A DNA stretch of 64,000 nucleotides from Gammaproteobacteria bacterium (GCA_026398815.1 JAPLSA010000028.1:62001-126000), one strand, 5' to 3'; counted from the stretch's first letter, positions 11,277 through 21,038 are shown. Notes: generated by a model not told the origin, from the sequence alone. Made by a program: numbers and translations.

Positions 11277-12446
11277 ATGAACCGACCGCTCCTGCTTGCC
11301 CGTTCGCTGCTGCTCGCCACGGCCACCGTCATCGCTGCCGCCAGCCCGGCGCGCGCGATCACCATCCCCGACGCGCCGAGCATCGACGCCAAGAGCTATG
11401 CGCTGATCGATTTCGACAGCGGCGAGCTGCTGGTCGGCAACAATCCGGATGCCCGCATCGAGCCGGCGTCGATCACCAAGGTGCTGACCACCTACATCGC
11501 CTTCGACGAGATCAAGAAGGGCCGTCTGAAGCTCGACGACACCGCCCTGGTCAGCGAAAAGGCCTGGCGGCAGGGCAAGGATTCCAGCGAATCGCGGATG
11601 TTCCTGACGCTCGGCAGCCGGGTGAAGATCGAGGATCTGCTCAGAGGCATCATCATCGTGTCCGGCAACGACGCCTCGATCGCGCTGGCCGAGCATCTGG
11701 CCGGCAGCGAGGACGCCTTCGCCGACCTGATGAACGAATACGCCAAGCGGCTCGGCATGGTGAACAGCCATTTCGTCGACGCCAGCGGTCTGCCGCATCC
11801 GGAGCACTACACCACCGCCCGCGATCTGGCGATCCTCGGCCGGGCGCTGATCCGCGACTTCCCGGACGGCTATGCGATCTACTCGGAAAAGTCGTTCAAG
11901 TACGGCATCGACCGGCCGCAGGAAAACCGCAACGGCCTGCTGATCAAGGACCCGACCGTCGACGGCATCAAGACCGGCCACACCAGCGCCGCCGGCTACT
12001 GCCTGCTGTCGTCGGCCAAGCGTGACGGCCGCCGGCTGATCTCGGCGGTGATGGGCGCGCCAACCTGGGCCTACCGCGAGCAGGCCAGCCTGGAACTGCT
12101 GAACTACGGCTTCCGCTTCTGGGAAAGCGCCAGCCTGTTCGGCCCGGCGGCGGCGGTCGGCAACGTTCGCGTCTACAAGGGAGAGACCGACAGCGTGCAG
12201 GTCGGCACCCTGGAACCGCTGCGCCTGACCTTGCAGCGCGGCGCCAAGGAAACGCTGCAGGTGGTGCCGGAACTCGATGCCCGCGCGATCGCCCCGATCG
12301 CCGCCGGCACCGTGCTCGGCAAGGCCACGATCACCGCCGACGGCAAGCCGCTGCGCACCGTCGAGCTGGTGGCGCTGACCGAGGTCAAGTCGGGTGGCTT
12401 CTGGCGGCGACTGATCGACCAGATCAAGCTCTGGTTCGGCCTGTAA
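11277..12446 (+). CDS. dacA: D-alanyl-D-alanine carboxypeptidase (PBP5/6 type)
   Basis: The enzyme removes the terminal D-Ala of pentapeptide stems and so limits cross-linking. The 389-residue product has a signal peptide ending at ARA, the SxxK motif at S65-K68 (ASITKVLT), SGN at 129 and KTG at 232, the PBP5 beta domain, and a C-terminal amphipathic anchor (FWRRLIDQIKLWFGL). I chose ATG 11277; the open frame extends further upstream but runs through rlpA. Paralogues are called dacA or dacC and sequence alone cannot tell which this is. Confidence 0.95.
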   Translation: MNRPLLLARSLLLATATVIAAASPARAITIPDAPSIDAKSYALIDFDSGELLVGNNPDARIEPASITKVLTTYIAFDEIKKGRLKLDDTALVSEKAWRQGKDSSESRMFLTLGSRVKIEDLLRGIIIVSGNDASIALAEHLAGSEDAFADLMNEYAKRLGMVNSHFVDASGLPHPEHYTTARDLAILGRALIRDFPDGYAIYSEKSFKYGIDRPQENRNGLLIKDPTVDGIKTGHTSAAGYCLLSSAKRDGRRLISAVMGAPTWAYREQASLELLNYGFRFWESASLFGPAAAVGNVRVYKGETDSVQVGTLEPLRLTLQRGAKETLQVVPELDARAIAPIAAGTVLGKATITADGKPLRTVELVALTEVKSGGFWRRLIDQIKLWFGL

Positions 12447-12462
12447 GACGGGATTCCCCGAC

Positions 12463-12741
12463 ATGAGCGACGCGGAACCGAAGGCACCCGCCGGACTGAC
12501 CTATCCCTGCGAGTTTCCGCTGAAGGTGTTCATCCTCCCGGACGAGGCGACCGCCGCGCGCATCGCCGATGCCGTTCGCGCCGAACTGGCGGCCGGCGCC
12601 CCGGTGACAACCGCACGCCGGCTGTCGTCGACCGGCAAGTACCTGTCGCTGACGGTGAACTTCACCGCCGACGACGCCGAGCAGCTCGACCGCGTGATCA
12701 AGGCGGTGACCGCCGATCCGGGTGTGATCCTGGCGCTGTGA
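12463..12741 (+). CDS. ybeD: YbeD/DUF493 family regulatory-fold protein
   Basis: A 92-residue protein with the ACT-like fold of the YbeD family ([13 protein letters not shown] near the start, [17 protein letters not shown] near the end). Its biochemical role is not settled. The position between dacA and lipB is the conserved one. The stop overlaps the lipB GTG. Confidence 0.92.
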   Translation: MSDAEPKAPAGLTYPCEFPLKVFILPDEATAARIADAVRAELAAGAPVTTARRLSSTGKYLSLTVNFTADDAEQLDRVIKAVTADPGVILAL

Positions 12742-13388
12742 GCACGCCGCCGGTCGTCGTTCGCCACCTCGGCCTGCGCGACTACGGCAGCGTCTATGCC
12801 GAGATGCGGGACTTCACCGCCGCCCGCACGGCGACGTCGGCCGACGAGCTGTGGTGCGTCGAGCATCCCCCGGTGTTCACCCAGGGACAGGCCGGCAAGC
12901 CGGAGCACCTGCTGGCGCCGGGCGATATCCCGGTGGTGCAGAGCAACCGCGGCGGCCAGGTCACCTACCACGGCCCCGGCCAGGCGGTGATCTACGTGCT
13001 GGTCGATCTGGCCCGGCGCGGCGAAGGCATCCGCGCGCTGGTCACGCTGCTGGAGACCGCGATGATCGCGGTGCTGGCCGGCTACGGCATCACCGCGCAG
13101 GCCCGGACCGATGCGCCCGGCGTCTATGTCGACGGCCCGTTCGACGGCCGGCCGGGGCCGCGCAAGATCGGCTCGCTGGGCCTGCGCGTCAGCCGAGGCT
13201 GCAGCTACCACGGGCTGGCGCTGAACGTGGCGATGGACCTGGAACCGTTCGCACGGATCAATCCCTGCGGCCTGATCGACATGCAGATGACCCAGATCGC
13301 CGATCTGTGCGCCGACCCGCCGTCGCTGCCGGCGGTCCAGCAGGCGCTGGTCGAGGTGCTGATCACCTGGCTCGCGACGCCGGGCTGA
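12738..13388 (+). CDS. lipB: LipB, lipoyl(octanoyl) transferase
   Basis: LipB moves octanoate from acyl carrier protein onto lipoyl domains via a thioester on a Cys. The motif [13 protein letters not shown]143 in KIGSLGLRV and C177 in [11 protein letters not shown] are all present, so it looks active. It starts with GTG 12738, overlapping ybeD. In many relatives lipA follows; here the next gene is mlaF, 113 nt later. Confidence 0.96.
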   Translation: MSTPPVVVRHLGLRDYGSVYAEMRDFTAARTATSADELWCVEHPPVFTQGQAGKPEHLLAPGDIPVVQSNRGGQVTYHGPGQAVIYVLVDLARRGEGIRALVTLLETAMIAVLAGYGITAQARTDAPGVYVDGPFDGRPGPRKIGSLGLRVSRGCSYHGLALNVAMDLEPFARINPCGLIDMQMTQIADLCADPPSLPAVQQALVEVLITWLATPG

Positions 13389-13454
13389 ACGGCCCGGCCC
13401 GCAGGGGCAATGAACGATCCGGCGATCGAGAACTCCAATCGTCGATCCATCGCG

Positions 13455-13460
13455 TATAGT
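13455..13460 (+). promoter_or_regulatory. Candidate -10 element of the mla operon
   Basis: TATAGT (five of six to the -10 consensus) lies 42 nt before the mlaF ATG in the lipB-mlaF gap. The -35 region is poor, so support is modest. Confidence 0.35.
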
Positions 13461-13501
13461 TTTGGCCCTTGCAGCCCACCCCTTTCCCGATTCCGCCGAC
13501 G

Positions 13502-14317
13502 ATGACGACCGCCGCCGACAGCCTGGTTCGTGTCCGCTCGCTGAAGTTCGGCTTCGGCCCGAAAGTGATCTATGACGGCATCGATCTCGACATCGTGCGC
13601 GGCAAGATCACCGCCATCCTCGGCCCCAGCGGCACCGGCAAGACCACGCTGCTGCGGCTGATCGGCGGCCAGTGGAAGCCGGATGCCGGCAGCATCGAGT
13701 TCGATGGCATCGACGTGCACCGGCAGTCGCGCAGCCAGCTGTTCGAGTTGCGCAAGCGCATGGGCCTGCTGTTCCAGAGCGGCGCGCTGCTGACCGATCT
13801 CAGCGTGTTCGAGAACGTCGCGTTTCCGCTGCGCGAGCACACCGCGTTCCCGGAATCGATGATCCGCGACCTGGTGCTGATGAAGCTGGAAGCCGTCGGC
13901 CTGCGCGGCGCGGCGAAGCTCTACCCGAGCGAGATTTCCGGAGGCATGGCCCGCCGCGTGGCCATGGCCCGGGCGATCGCGCTGGAACCCGACATGATCA
14001 TGTACGACGAGCCGTTCACCGGCCAGGACCCGATCTCGATGGGCGTGCTGATCCGCCTGATCCAGGGCCTGAACAAGTCGCTGGACCTGACGTCGGTGAT
14101 CGTCACCCACGATGTCGAGGACGTCATGCGGATCGCCGATTACGTCTACGTGCTGTCGGGCGGCAAGGTGCTGGATCACGGCTCGCCGGCCGAGGTGCAG
14201 CATTCGAAGTCCGACCTGGTGCGCCAGTTCCTCAACGGCGAGGCCGACGGCCCGGTGTCGTTCCACTACAAGGCCGCGCGTGGCTATGCCGACGATCTGA
14301 TGGCGGGTCGCGAATGA
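13502..14317 (+). CDS. mlaF: MlaF, ATPase of the phospholipid transporter
   Basis: MlaF powers the inner-membrane MlaFEDB complex that moves phospholipids between the membranes. It has Walker [10 protein letters not shown] at 41-49, the ABC signature as [14 protein letters not shown], Walker B MIMYDEPF and the switch His in VTHD. The length is 271 residues. I chose ATG 13502 over an in-frame TTG at 13469 because the ABC domain begins shortly after. The stop overlaps mlaE (ATGA). Confidence 0.95.
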   Translation: MTTAADSLVRVRSLKFGFGPKVIYDGIDLDIVRGKITAILGPSGTGKTTLLRLIGGQWKPDAGSIEFDGIDVHRQSRSQLFELRKRMGLLFQSGALLTDLSVFENVAFPLREHTAFPESMIRDLVLMKLEAVGLRGAAKLYPSEISGGMARRVAMARAIALEPDMIMYDEPFTGQDPISMGVLIRLIQGLNKSLDLTSVIVTHDVEDVMRIADYVYVLSGGKVLDHGSPAEVQHSKSDLVRQFLNGEADGPVSFHYKAARGYADDLMAGRE

Positions 14318-15078
14318 ACTTCCTTTCCCCGCTGACCGAAGGACTGCGCGGCCTCGGCCGCGCCGTGCTGTTCCTGTTCACGATCCTGGCCGGCATTCCG
14401 GCGGCGCTGCTGCGGCCGCGGCTGATCCTGCAGCAGATCTACTCGGTCGGCGTGCTGAGCCTGATCATCATCGTCATCTCCGGCAGCTTCATCGGCATGG
14501 TGCTGGCGCTGCAGGGCTATCGCACGCTGGTCAACTTCGGCGCAGCGTCGAGCCTCGGCGTGCTGGTGGCACTGTCGATCGTCCGCGAACTGGGGCCGGT
14601 GGTCACCGCGCTGCTGTTCGCCGGCCGCGCCGGCTCTGCGCTGGCGGCGGAAATCGGCCTGATGAAGGCCACCGACCAGCTGTCGGGCATGGAAATGATG
14701 GCCGTCGACCCGATCAAGCGGGTGATCGCGCCGCGTTTCATCGCCGGCCTGGTCGCGATGCCGCTGCTGGTGTCGATCTTTTCGCTGATGGCGATCGGCG
14801 TCGCCGGCGGCCACGCGATCGGCGTCGAACTGCTCGGCGTCGACGATGGCTCGTACTGGTCGCAGATCAACCAGGCGATGCACGGCACCGACATCCGCGA
14901 CATGCTGATCAAGGGCACCGTGTTCGGCCTGGCGATCAGCTGGATCGCCGTCTACCAGGGCTATCACGCCGCCCCCACGTCCGAAGGTGTCTCGCGGGCC
15001 ACGACCTCGACGGTCGTGGTGTCGTCGCTCGCGGTGCTCGCGCTCGACTTCGTGCTGACCGCCTTCATGTTCCATTAA
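14314..15078 (+). CDS. mlaE: MlaE, permease of the phospholipid transporter
   Basis: The 254-residue permease has an N-terminal interfacial helix and five membrane segments. Characteristic family stretches are [33 protein letters not shown] and [13 protein letters not shown]. It pairs with MlaF, and the 4-nt overlap with mlaF supports coupled translation. Confidence 0.96.
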   Translation: MNFLSPLTEGLRGLGRAVLFLFTILAGIPAALLRPRLILQQIYSVGVLSLIIIVISGSFIGMVLALQGYRTLVNFGAASSLGVLVALSIVRELGPVVTALLFAGRAGSALAAEIGLMKATDQLSGMEMMAVDPIKRVIAPRFIAGLVAMPLLVSIFSLMAIGVAGGHAIGVELLGVDDGSYWSQINQAMHGTDIRDMLIKGTVFGLAISWIAVYQGYHAAPTSEGVSRATTSTVVVSSLAVLALDFVLTAFMFH

Positions 15079-15105
15079 GCCATCCCGATCAGACTGGATT
15101 TCGCC

Positions 15106-15618
15106 ATGCCATCTAGAAGCCTTGAACTGCTGGTCGGATTCTTCGTGAGCCTCGGCATCGCCGCCGTGTTCGTGCTGACCTTCCGTGTCGCCAGCCTCGA
15201 TTCGGTCGGCGACAGCGGCTCGAGCTACCGCATCACCGCGAAGTTCGAGAACACCGGCAGCCTGGCGCGCGGCGCGTCGGTGAAGATGTCCGGCGTGCGC
15301 ATCGGCCGGGTTCGCGACATCGGCATCGACCCGGAAACCTTCCAGGCCGTGGTGACGATGGAAATCGACGGCGCGCGCAACAACATTCCGGCCGACTCGA
15401 ACCTGAAGATCCTGACCGCCGGCCTGCTCGGCGAGCAGTACGTCGGCGTCGAGGCCGGCGGCGATCCGGAGCCGCTGAAGGATGGCAGCGTGGTGACGTT
15501 CACCCAGTCGGCGCTGGTGCTGGAAAACCTGATCGGCCAGATGCTGACCTCGTTCACGCAGAAGGAACCGAAGGCCGCGCAGCCCGCCGAACCGGCTGCC
15601 GCCGCCCCGGCGCCCTGA
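15106..15618 (+). CDS. mlaD: MlaD, MCE-domain phospholipid-binding protein
   Basis: MlaD forms the hexameric ring through which lipid passes at the inner membrane. It shows one N-terminal membrane helix (about 8-26), then a single MCE domain (about 40-115) with GASVKMSGVRIGRV and the pore loop region TAGLLGEQYVG. The last 20 residues are Ala/Pro-rich. The length of 170 fits single-MCE MlaD proteins. Confidence 0.95.
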   Translation: MPSRSLELLVGFFVSLGIAAVFVLTFRVASLDSVGDSGSSYRITAKFENTGSLARGASVKMSGVRIGRVRDIGIDPETFQAVVTMEIDGARNNIPADSNLKILTAGLLGEQYVGVEAGGDPEPLKDGSVVTFTQSALVLENLIGQMLTSFTQKEPKAAQPAEPAAAAPAP

Positions 15619-15648
15619 TCGAACAAAGACCCGAGGAGAAACCTGTCC

Positions 15649-16263
15649 ATGTTCAAACCACTGATGTCCCTGCTGCTGACGCTCGGTCTTGCCGCCGGCG
15701 CGCACGCCGACGCGACCACGCCGGACCAGGCGCTGCGCGGCACGACGGAAAAGATCCAGAACCTGATCAAGGACAACTACAAGACCTACCGCAAGGATCT
15801 GCCGACCTTCTACAAGGCGGTGGATGACGTGGTGGTGCCGCGCTTCGACGTGCCGTACATCGCCCAGCTGGTGCTGGCCACGCACTACAAGACTGCCTCC
15901 GCCGACCAGCGCAGCCGCTTCGCCGACTCCTTCAAGAACATGCTGGTGCGGGCCTACGGCAACGCGATGCTCGACAACTACAACTCGATCCAGATCGAGT
16001 GGCTGCCGGTGCGCATCGACGGCGACAAGGCGCTGGTCAACACCAGCATGAGCAACAGCGGCGGCAAGAAGTACGCAATCGGCTTCCGCGTCCGCAAGGT
16101 CAACGACGACTGGAAGGTGTTCGACATCGCGGTCGAGAACATCTCGCTGATCACCAATTTCCGCACCCAGCTGAGCGCGGAGATCAAGCGCACCAGCCTC
16201 GACGACGTGATCAAGCGGATGGAAAGCGGCGAGTTCGCCCAGACTGCGCCCGGCGCTCCGTGA
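15649..16263 (+). CDS. mlaC: MlaC, periplasmic phospholipid shuttle
   Basis: MlaC carries lipid between MlaA at the outer membrane and MlaFEDB. The 204-residue protein has a signal peptide ending near AHADA and the family pattern VPRFDVPYIAQLVLATHYK and DWKVFDIAVENISL. The Shine-Dalgarno sequence GAGGAG precedes ATG 15649. Confidence 0.95.
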   Translation: MFKPLMSLLLTLGLAAGAHADATTPDQALRGTTEKIQNLIKDNYKTYRKDLPTFYKAVDDVVVPRFDVPYIAQLVLATHYKTASADQRSRFADSFKNMLVRAYGNAMLDNYNSIQIEWLPVRIDGDKALVNTSMSNSGGKKYAIGFRVRKVNDDWKVFDIAVENISLITNFRTQLSAEIKRTSLDDVIKRMESGEFAQTAPGAP

Positions 16264-16270
16264 CCGGCCG

Positions 16271-16531
16271 ATGAGCGCCGCGCTGGAAGGAGAGCTGAGC
16301 TTTGCCCGGGTCCCGCACTGGCTGGCCCAGGCGGACGCGCTGGCGGCGGCCACCGTACTGGACCTGAGCCGCATCACCCGCACCGATTCCGCCGGGCTGG
16401 CGCTGCTGCTGGAACTGACCCGGCGTGCGCGCCAGAAAGGGCAGACGCTGTCGTTGAAGGCGCCGCCCGCGCAGCTGCGGCAACTGGCCGGTTTCTTCGG
16501 CCTTGACGGCGTGCTGCAATTCGCCGACTGA
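16271..16531 (+). CDS. mlaB: MlaB, STAS-domain subunit
   Basis: An 86-residue STAS protein that binds MlaF and stabilises the transporter. The motif SRITRTDSAGLALLLEL includes the conserved Thr-Asp-Ser region. It follows mlaC by 7 nt, completing mlaFEDCB. Confidence 0.9.
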   Translation: MSAALEGELSFARVPHWLAQADALAAATVLDLSRITRTDSAGLALLLELTRRARQKGQTLSLKAPPAQLRQLAGFFGLDGVLQFAD

Positions 16532-16568
16532 TTTCACTGAAACACCGCTGCGCAACGGGGAGCATCAC

Positions 16569-17321
16569 ATGCGGCTTGCAGGGACCATGCTGGCGATTGC
16601 CGCGCTGACCGCGCTCGGCGGCTGCGCCCACCGGCCGGCGGACGATCCGGCGGACCCGCTGGAGCCGGTCAACCGGGCGGTCTTCCGGTTCAACGAAACG
16701 GCTGACCGATACGCGCTGCGGCCGGTGGCGAAGGTCTACGCCAAGGTCACGCCGGCGCCGGCGCGCACCGGCATCGGCAACTTCTTCGACAACCTTCAGG
16801 AACCGCGCAACATCGTCAATGCGATCCTGCAGGCGAAGTTCGTACAGGCCAGCAAGAACTTCGGCCGCCTGCTGCTGAACAGCACGGCCGGGCTCGGCGG
16901 CTTCATCGACGTGGCCAGCGAAGTCGGCCTGGAAAAGCACGAGGAAGGCCTCGGCCAGACGCTGGGCTACTGGGGTGTCGGCGAAGGCTGGTACCTGATG
17001 CTGCCGCTGCTCGGGCCGAGCACCAACCGCGATCTGGTCGGCTTCGTCGGCGACAGCTTCGTCAATCCCTCGTTCTACCTGCCGGGCCGCTACGACGTCT
17101 ACGCGATCAGCGCCAACGCGATGAACCTGGTCAACGTGCGCGCCAACCTGCTGTCGGCCGATGGCCTGCTGCAGCAGCAGTTCGACCGCTACCTGTTCGT
17201 CCGCACCGCCTACCTGCAGCAGCGCTGGAGCCTGATCCACGACGGCAACCCGCCGCTCGAGGACTTCGATCTGCCGGATGACGACGGCGACAGCGACGAC
17301 GGCACAGCTGCCGGCAAGTAG
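16569..17321 (+). CDS. mlaA: MlaA/VacJ outer-membrane lipoprotein
   Basis: MlaA sits in the outer membrane and extracts mislocalised phospholipids from the outer leaflet for MlaC. The lipobox Cys is C19 (ALGGC). Family motifs are DPLEPVNRAVFRFNE, FDNLQEPRNIVNAILQ and GLGQTLGYWGVGEGWYLMLP. The length is 250 residues. In E. coli mlaA is unlinked; here it closes the mla operon, 37 nt after mlaB. Confidence 0.95.
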   Translation: MRLAGTMLAIAALTALGGCAHRPADDPADPLEPVNRAVFRFNETADRYALRPVAKVYAKVTPAPARTGIGNFFDNLQEPRNIVNAILQAKFVQASKNFGRLLLNSTAGLGGFIDVASEVGLEKHEEGLGQTLGYWGVGEGWYLMLPLLGPSTNRDLVGFVGDSFVNPSFYLPGRYDVYAISANAMNLVNVRANLLSADGLLQQQFDRYLFVRTAYLQQRWSLIHDGNPPLEDFDLPDDDGDSDDGTAAGK

Positions 17322-17393
17322 TTACCCCCGCCGGATGGCGGACGGTTTGCCGCTCCGCGCCGCCGGCCCGTCACCAGCCGGCGGCGACGAAGC

Positions 17394-18905
17394 TCAGGCA
17401 GCGGCCGACAGCTTCCGGCGCGTTCGCCCACCGCGGCTGCCGATGTCCGATACCGGCGAAGAGAACTGCAGGTAGGCGTCCTCGATCGGCGCTTCGAGCA
17501 GCATCGGCTTGTCCAACTCGTAGGCGTGCAGCACCCGCCACGGCAGCTGCCGGCCCTGGCGCGGCAGGCTGCTCTGGGCACGGCGGATGTAACCGGAGCC
17601 GAGCGAACCCAGGATGGTGTCGTCCTGCATCTCGCCGTCCGGCGCGCTGGCCACGAACAGCGTCTGGCCGCGCTTGTCCATGTGGTTGATCACGCGGCAG
17701 ATGTAACGCGCGATCAGGTCGGCCTTCAGGGTCCACGAGGCATTGGTGTAGCCCATGATCCAGCCGAGGTTCGGCACGTCCTGCAGCAGCGCGCCCTTGT
17801 AGGTCATCAAACTGCCGGAATCGCGCGCCTCGCCGTCCACCGTCACCTGCACGCCGCCGAAGATCTGGATGTTCAGGCCGGTGGCGGTGACGATGATGTC
17901 GGCCTCCAGTTGCTGGCCGGACTTGAGCAGGATGCCGGTCTCGGTGAAGCGCTCGATGTGGTCGGTAACGATCGAGGCCTTGCCCGACTTCAGCGTCTTG
18001 AACAGGTCGCCGTTCGGCACCGCGCACAGGCGCTCGTCCCAGGGCTTGTAGCTCGGCGTGAAGTGCTTCATGTCCACCGCGTCACCCAGCTGTTGCTTGA
18101 CCGCGCCGAGCAGCAGCTTGCGGATGCGGTTCGGGTAACGCTTGGCGGCCTTGTACATCACCCGCTGCAGCTTGATGTTGCGGGTGCGGGCCAGCTGGTG
18201 CACCCACTTGCTGGGCAGGAAGCGGCTCAGCAGGCTGGAGATCTTGTCGTCGCCCGGCACCGAAAAGATGTAGCTCGGCGAGCGCTGCAGCATGGTCACA
18301 TGGGCGGCGTCGGGGGCCATCGCCGGCACCAGGGTGACAGCCGTCGCGCCGCTGCCGATCACCACCACCTTCTTGCCCTTGTAGTCGAGCTTGTCCGGCC
18401 AGTGCTGCGGGTGGATGCGGGTGCCCTTGAAGCTGTCGGCGCCGGGGAAATCGGGCAGAAAGCCCTTGTCGTAGTTGTAGTAGCCGGTGCAGCTGATCAG
18501 CACCCGGCTGGTGAAGCTGCGGCTTTCGCCGCTGGCCTCGTCGACTGCCTGCACGGTCCACAGGGCATCGGCGGTCGAGAAATCGGCGCTGACGATCTTC
18601 AGGCCGTAGCGGATCTTCTTGTCGACGCCGTATTCCTTCGCGGTGTCGATCACGTACTGGCGGATCGCCGGGCCATCGGCCAGTACCTTGGTGTCGTTCC
18701 ACGGCCGGAACGCATAGCCGAAGCTGAACATGTCGGAATCCGAGCGGATGCCGGGATAGCGGAACAGATCCCAGGTGCCACCGATCGACTGCCGCCGTTC
18801 CAGTACCGCGAACTTCTTGCCGGGGCAATCGCGGGTCAGGTGGCAGGCCATGCCGATGCCGGACAGGCCGGCACCGATGATCAGCACGTCGTAGGTCTCG
18901 CTCAT
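17394..18905 (-). CDS. almA: AlmA-like flavin-dependent monooxygenase
   Basis: The 503-residue protein has an FAD Rossmann motif GAGLSGIG at 11-18, the Baeyer-Villiger fingerprint FKGTRIHPQHWP at 159-170 and an NADPH Rossmann motif GSGATA at 184-189. Runs such as ERRQSIGGTWDLFRYPG, SCTGYYNYDKGF and VDMKHFTPSYKPWD match, from memory, Acinetobacter AlmA, linked to growth on long-chain alkanes. Its true reaction may be Baeyer-Villiger oxidation of ketones. It is 145 nt downstream of motB on the same strand but probably has its own promoter. The family call is firm; the substrate is inferred. Confidence 0.82.
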   Translation of the reverse strand: MSETYDVLIIGAGLSGIGMACHLTRDCPGKKFAVLERRQSIGGTWDLFRYPGIRSDSDMFSFGYAFRPWNDTKVLADGPAIRQYVIDTAKEYGVDKKIRYGLKIVSADFSTADALWTVQAVDEASGESRSFTSRVLISCTGYYNYDKGFLPDFPGADSFKGTRIHPQHWPDKLDYKGKKVVVIGSGATAVTLVPAMAPDAAHVTMLQRSPSYIFSVPGDDKISSLLSRFLPSKWVHQLARTRNIKLQRVMYKAAKRYPNRIRKLLLGAVKQQLGDAVDMKHFTPSYKPWDERLCAVPNGDLFKTLKSGKASIVTDHIERFTETGILLKSGQQLEADIIVTATGLNIQIFGGVQVTVDGEARDSGSLMTYKGALLQDVPNLGWIMGYTNASWTLKADLIARYICRVINHMDKRGQTLFVASAPDGEMQDDTILGSLGSGYIRRAQSSLPRQGRQLPWRVLHAYELDKPMLLEAPIEDAYLQFSSPVSDIGSRGGRTRRKLSAAA

Positions 18906-19050
18906 CTGGAATTCCTCGCAGCGAAGGTTGCGGCGCAGGCCCGTTGACGATCAGGCGCGGCGTCCGGTGACCGCAGCGGCCGGGCCCAGCCCGCCGCGCG
19001 TCCGGCAGATGATCAGGCAAAGCACCGTGTGACGCTACAAGTGTTCTCTT

Positions 19051-20037
19051 TCAGTGCGTGCCGGCCGGCGCCGCCCCGTGGCCGGTGGTGGCCGGTGGCG
19101 GCGCAGCGGCTGCTGCCGGTTCGGCCGAGGGTTCGGCGACCGTCGCGCCGTCCGGCAACGCGGCGCCGAGCGTGCCGTCGTCATGACCGCCGTCGGTCAG
19201 GCTGGCTTCCTCGGCCTGGTTCATCACCACGATGCTGATGCGTCGGTTGATCGGCGCCTGCGGATTGGCCTTGTCGAACAGCACCGACGACGCCAGGCCA
19301 ACCACCACCGCCACCTTGTTCTCGTTCAGACCACCGGCGATCAGCGCCCGGCGCGCGGCATTGGCGCGGTCGGCCGACAGCTCCCAGTTGGTGTAGCCGG
19401 CGCGGTCACCGTACGGCGCGTTGTCGGTGTGGCCGGAAATGCTGATCCGGTTCGGCACCGTCTGGATGAACGCCCCCAGCTCGTGAAGGATTTCCACCGT
19501 GTACGGCTTGAGCTGGCTGCTGCCGATGTCGAACATCGGCCGGTTCTGCTTGTCGACGATCTGGATGCGCAGCCCGGCCGGCGTGATGTCGATCAGCAGC
19601 TGATCCTTGAACGGCTCCAGCGCCTGGCTGGCGTCGATCGCCTGGCGCAGCTCCTTCATCAGCGTTTCCAGCCGCTTGCGCTCCAGCTCCTTGGACAACC
19701 GCTTGATCTCCTTGGGATCGGCCGGCTTGGTGGTGACCTTCTTCAGCTCCATGCCGCTGCCCAGCTTGACCAGGCTGGTGCTGGCGCCGCCCGGCCCGTT
19801 CATGCCGGGGCTCGGCGCCGTGGCGCGGCCATCCATCATGCTGGGGTTGTTGAAGTATTCGGAGATCGCGCCGCGCTGTTCCTTGGTGGTCGCCGCGATC
19901 AGCCACATCAGCAGGAAGAAGGCCATCATCGCGGTCGCGAAATCGGCGAACGCCACCTTCCAGGAACCGCCGTGATGACCGCCGCCGACGACCTTCTTGA
20001 CTCGCCGGATGACGATCGGAGTCGGGGCGTCGGCCAT
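19051..20037 (-). CDS. motB: MotB, flagellar stator protein
   Basis: MotB anchors the MotA proton channel to peptidoglycan. D32 in the single membrane helix (FADFATAMMAFFLLMW) is at the same position as the proton-binding Asp of E. coli MotB. The OmpA-type domain shows ISISGHTDNAPYG and ELSADRANAARR. The first 30 residues are basic and His/Gly-rich, and the C-terminus ends in an Ala/Pro-rich tail of about 50 residues. It follows motA by 1 nt. No other flagellar genes are in the window. Confidence 0.95.
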   Translation of the reverse strand: MADAPTPIVIRRVKKVVGGGHHGGSWKVAFADFATAMMAFFLLMWLIAATTKEQRGAISEYFNNPSMMDGRATAPSPGMNGPGGASTSLVKLGSGMELKKVTTKPADPKEIKRLSKELERKRLETLMKELRQAIDASQALEPFKDQLLIDITPAGLRIQIVDKQNRPMFDIGSSQLKPYTVEILHELGAFIQTVPNRISISGHTDNAPYGDRAGYTNWELSADRANAARRALIAGGLNENKVAVVVGLASSVLFDKANPQAPINRRISIVVMNQAEEASLTDGGHDDGTLGAALPDGATVAEPSAEPAAAAAPPPATTGHGAAPAGTH

Positions 20038-20038
20038 C

Positions 20039-20893
20039 TCACTTGGCTCCCTTCAGGTGCTCTTCGAGCTGCGCGAAGCTCGGCCGCATGTCGGCATTCA
20101 GCGTCTTGCGCGCGAACTCCACGGCGATGTTCGGGTTGTAGCCGTGCAGGCTGGCGATCAGGCCCATCTTGACCGCCTCGAAAGCCTTGGCATCGGCCTT
20201 TGCCGCGCCTTCCATCGCCACCGCCAGCGGGCCGACGAAACCGTAGGCGAGCAGGATGCCGAGGAAGGTACCGACCAGCGCCGCCGCCACATGCTCACCG
20301 ACCGCCGCGATGTCGCCACCGATCGACCCCATGGTGATGACGATGCCGAGCACCGCCGCGACGATGCCGAAGCCGGGCAGCGAATCGGACACGCGGGTCA
20401 GCGCGTGGGACGCCGCCTCGGCCTCGTGGTGGTGGGTCTCGAGTTCCAGATCCAGCAGCGGTTCCAGCTCGTTCGGGCCCATGTTGCCGGACACGATCAT
20501 CCGCAGGCAGTCGGTGATGAACTCGACCAGGTGATGATCCTTCTGCACCAGCGGGTACTTGGAAAAGATCGCCGAGGCCTTCGGGTCCTCGACATGCGAT
20601 TCCAGCGACATCATGCCGCTCTTGCGCGCGGTGTTCAGCAGCTCGAACAGCAGCGCCAGGATTTCCAGGTAATGCTTCTTGCTGTAGTGCGGCCCCTTCA
20701 GCACGCCGATGATCGCGCTGAACACTGCTTTCACCACGCGCATCGGATTGGCGATCAGAAAGCCGCCCATCGCCGCGCCGCCGATCACCAGCAGCTCGTA
20801 GGGCTGCCACAGCGCCATGACATGGCCATGGGACAGCACGAAGCCGCCGAGCACGCTGGCGATGACAACGATGGAACCGACGATGGGCAGCAT
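20039..20893 (-). CDS. motA: MotA, flagellar stator channel protein
   Basis: This 284-residue protein forms the proton channel with MotB. It has four membrane segments, the cytoplasmic loop with charged residues, and the conserved prolines in DSLPGFGIVAAVLG and YGFVGPLA. ATG 20893 gives the normal N-terminus (MLPIVGSIVVIASVLGGF); the frame remains open upstream without family similarity. Confidence 0.95.
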   Translation of the reverse strand: MLPIVGSIVVIASVLGGFVLSHGHVMALWQPYELLVIGGAAMGGFLIANPMRVVKAVFSAIIGVLKGPHYSKKHYLEILALLFELLNTARKSGMMSLESHVEDPKASAIFSKYPLVQKDHHLVEFITDCLRMIVSGNMGPNELEPLLDLELETHHHEAEAASHALTRVSDSLPGFGIVAAVLGIVITMGSIGGDIAAVGEHVAAALVGTFLGILLAYGFVGPLAVAMEGAAKADAKAFEAVKMGLIASLHGYNPNIAVEFARKTLNADMRPSFAQLEEHLKGAK

Positions 20894-21038
20894 GGCAAGA
20901 GATCCGGATCGGGGATTTGCGCGGGCTATCGACCGCCGCCACGCATCCTTGAGCGGCGCCCGGCGCCCGTGGCACCAGCGGCAGCGACTGGCCCGCGAGC
21001 GGCTCACAATGCGGCACCCCTGCACCGCGTCCACGGCC

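Noticed and set aside
13469-13501. TTG start for mlaF, adding eleven residues
   Set aside because: The added residues (MQPTPFPIPPT) have no family similarity, and ATG 13502 gives the usual length.
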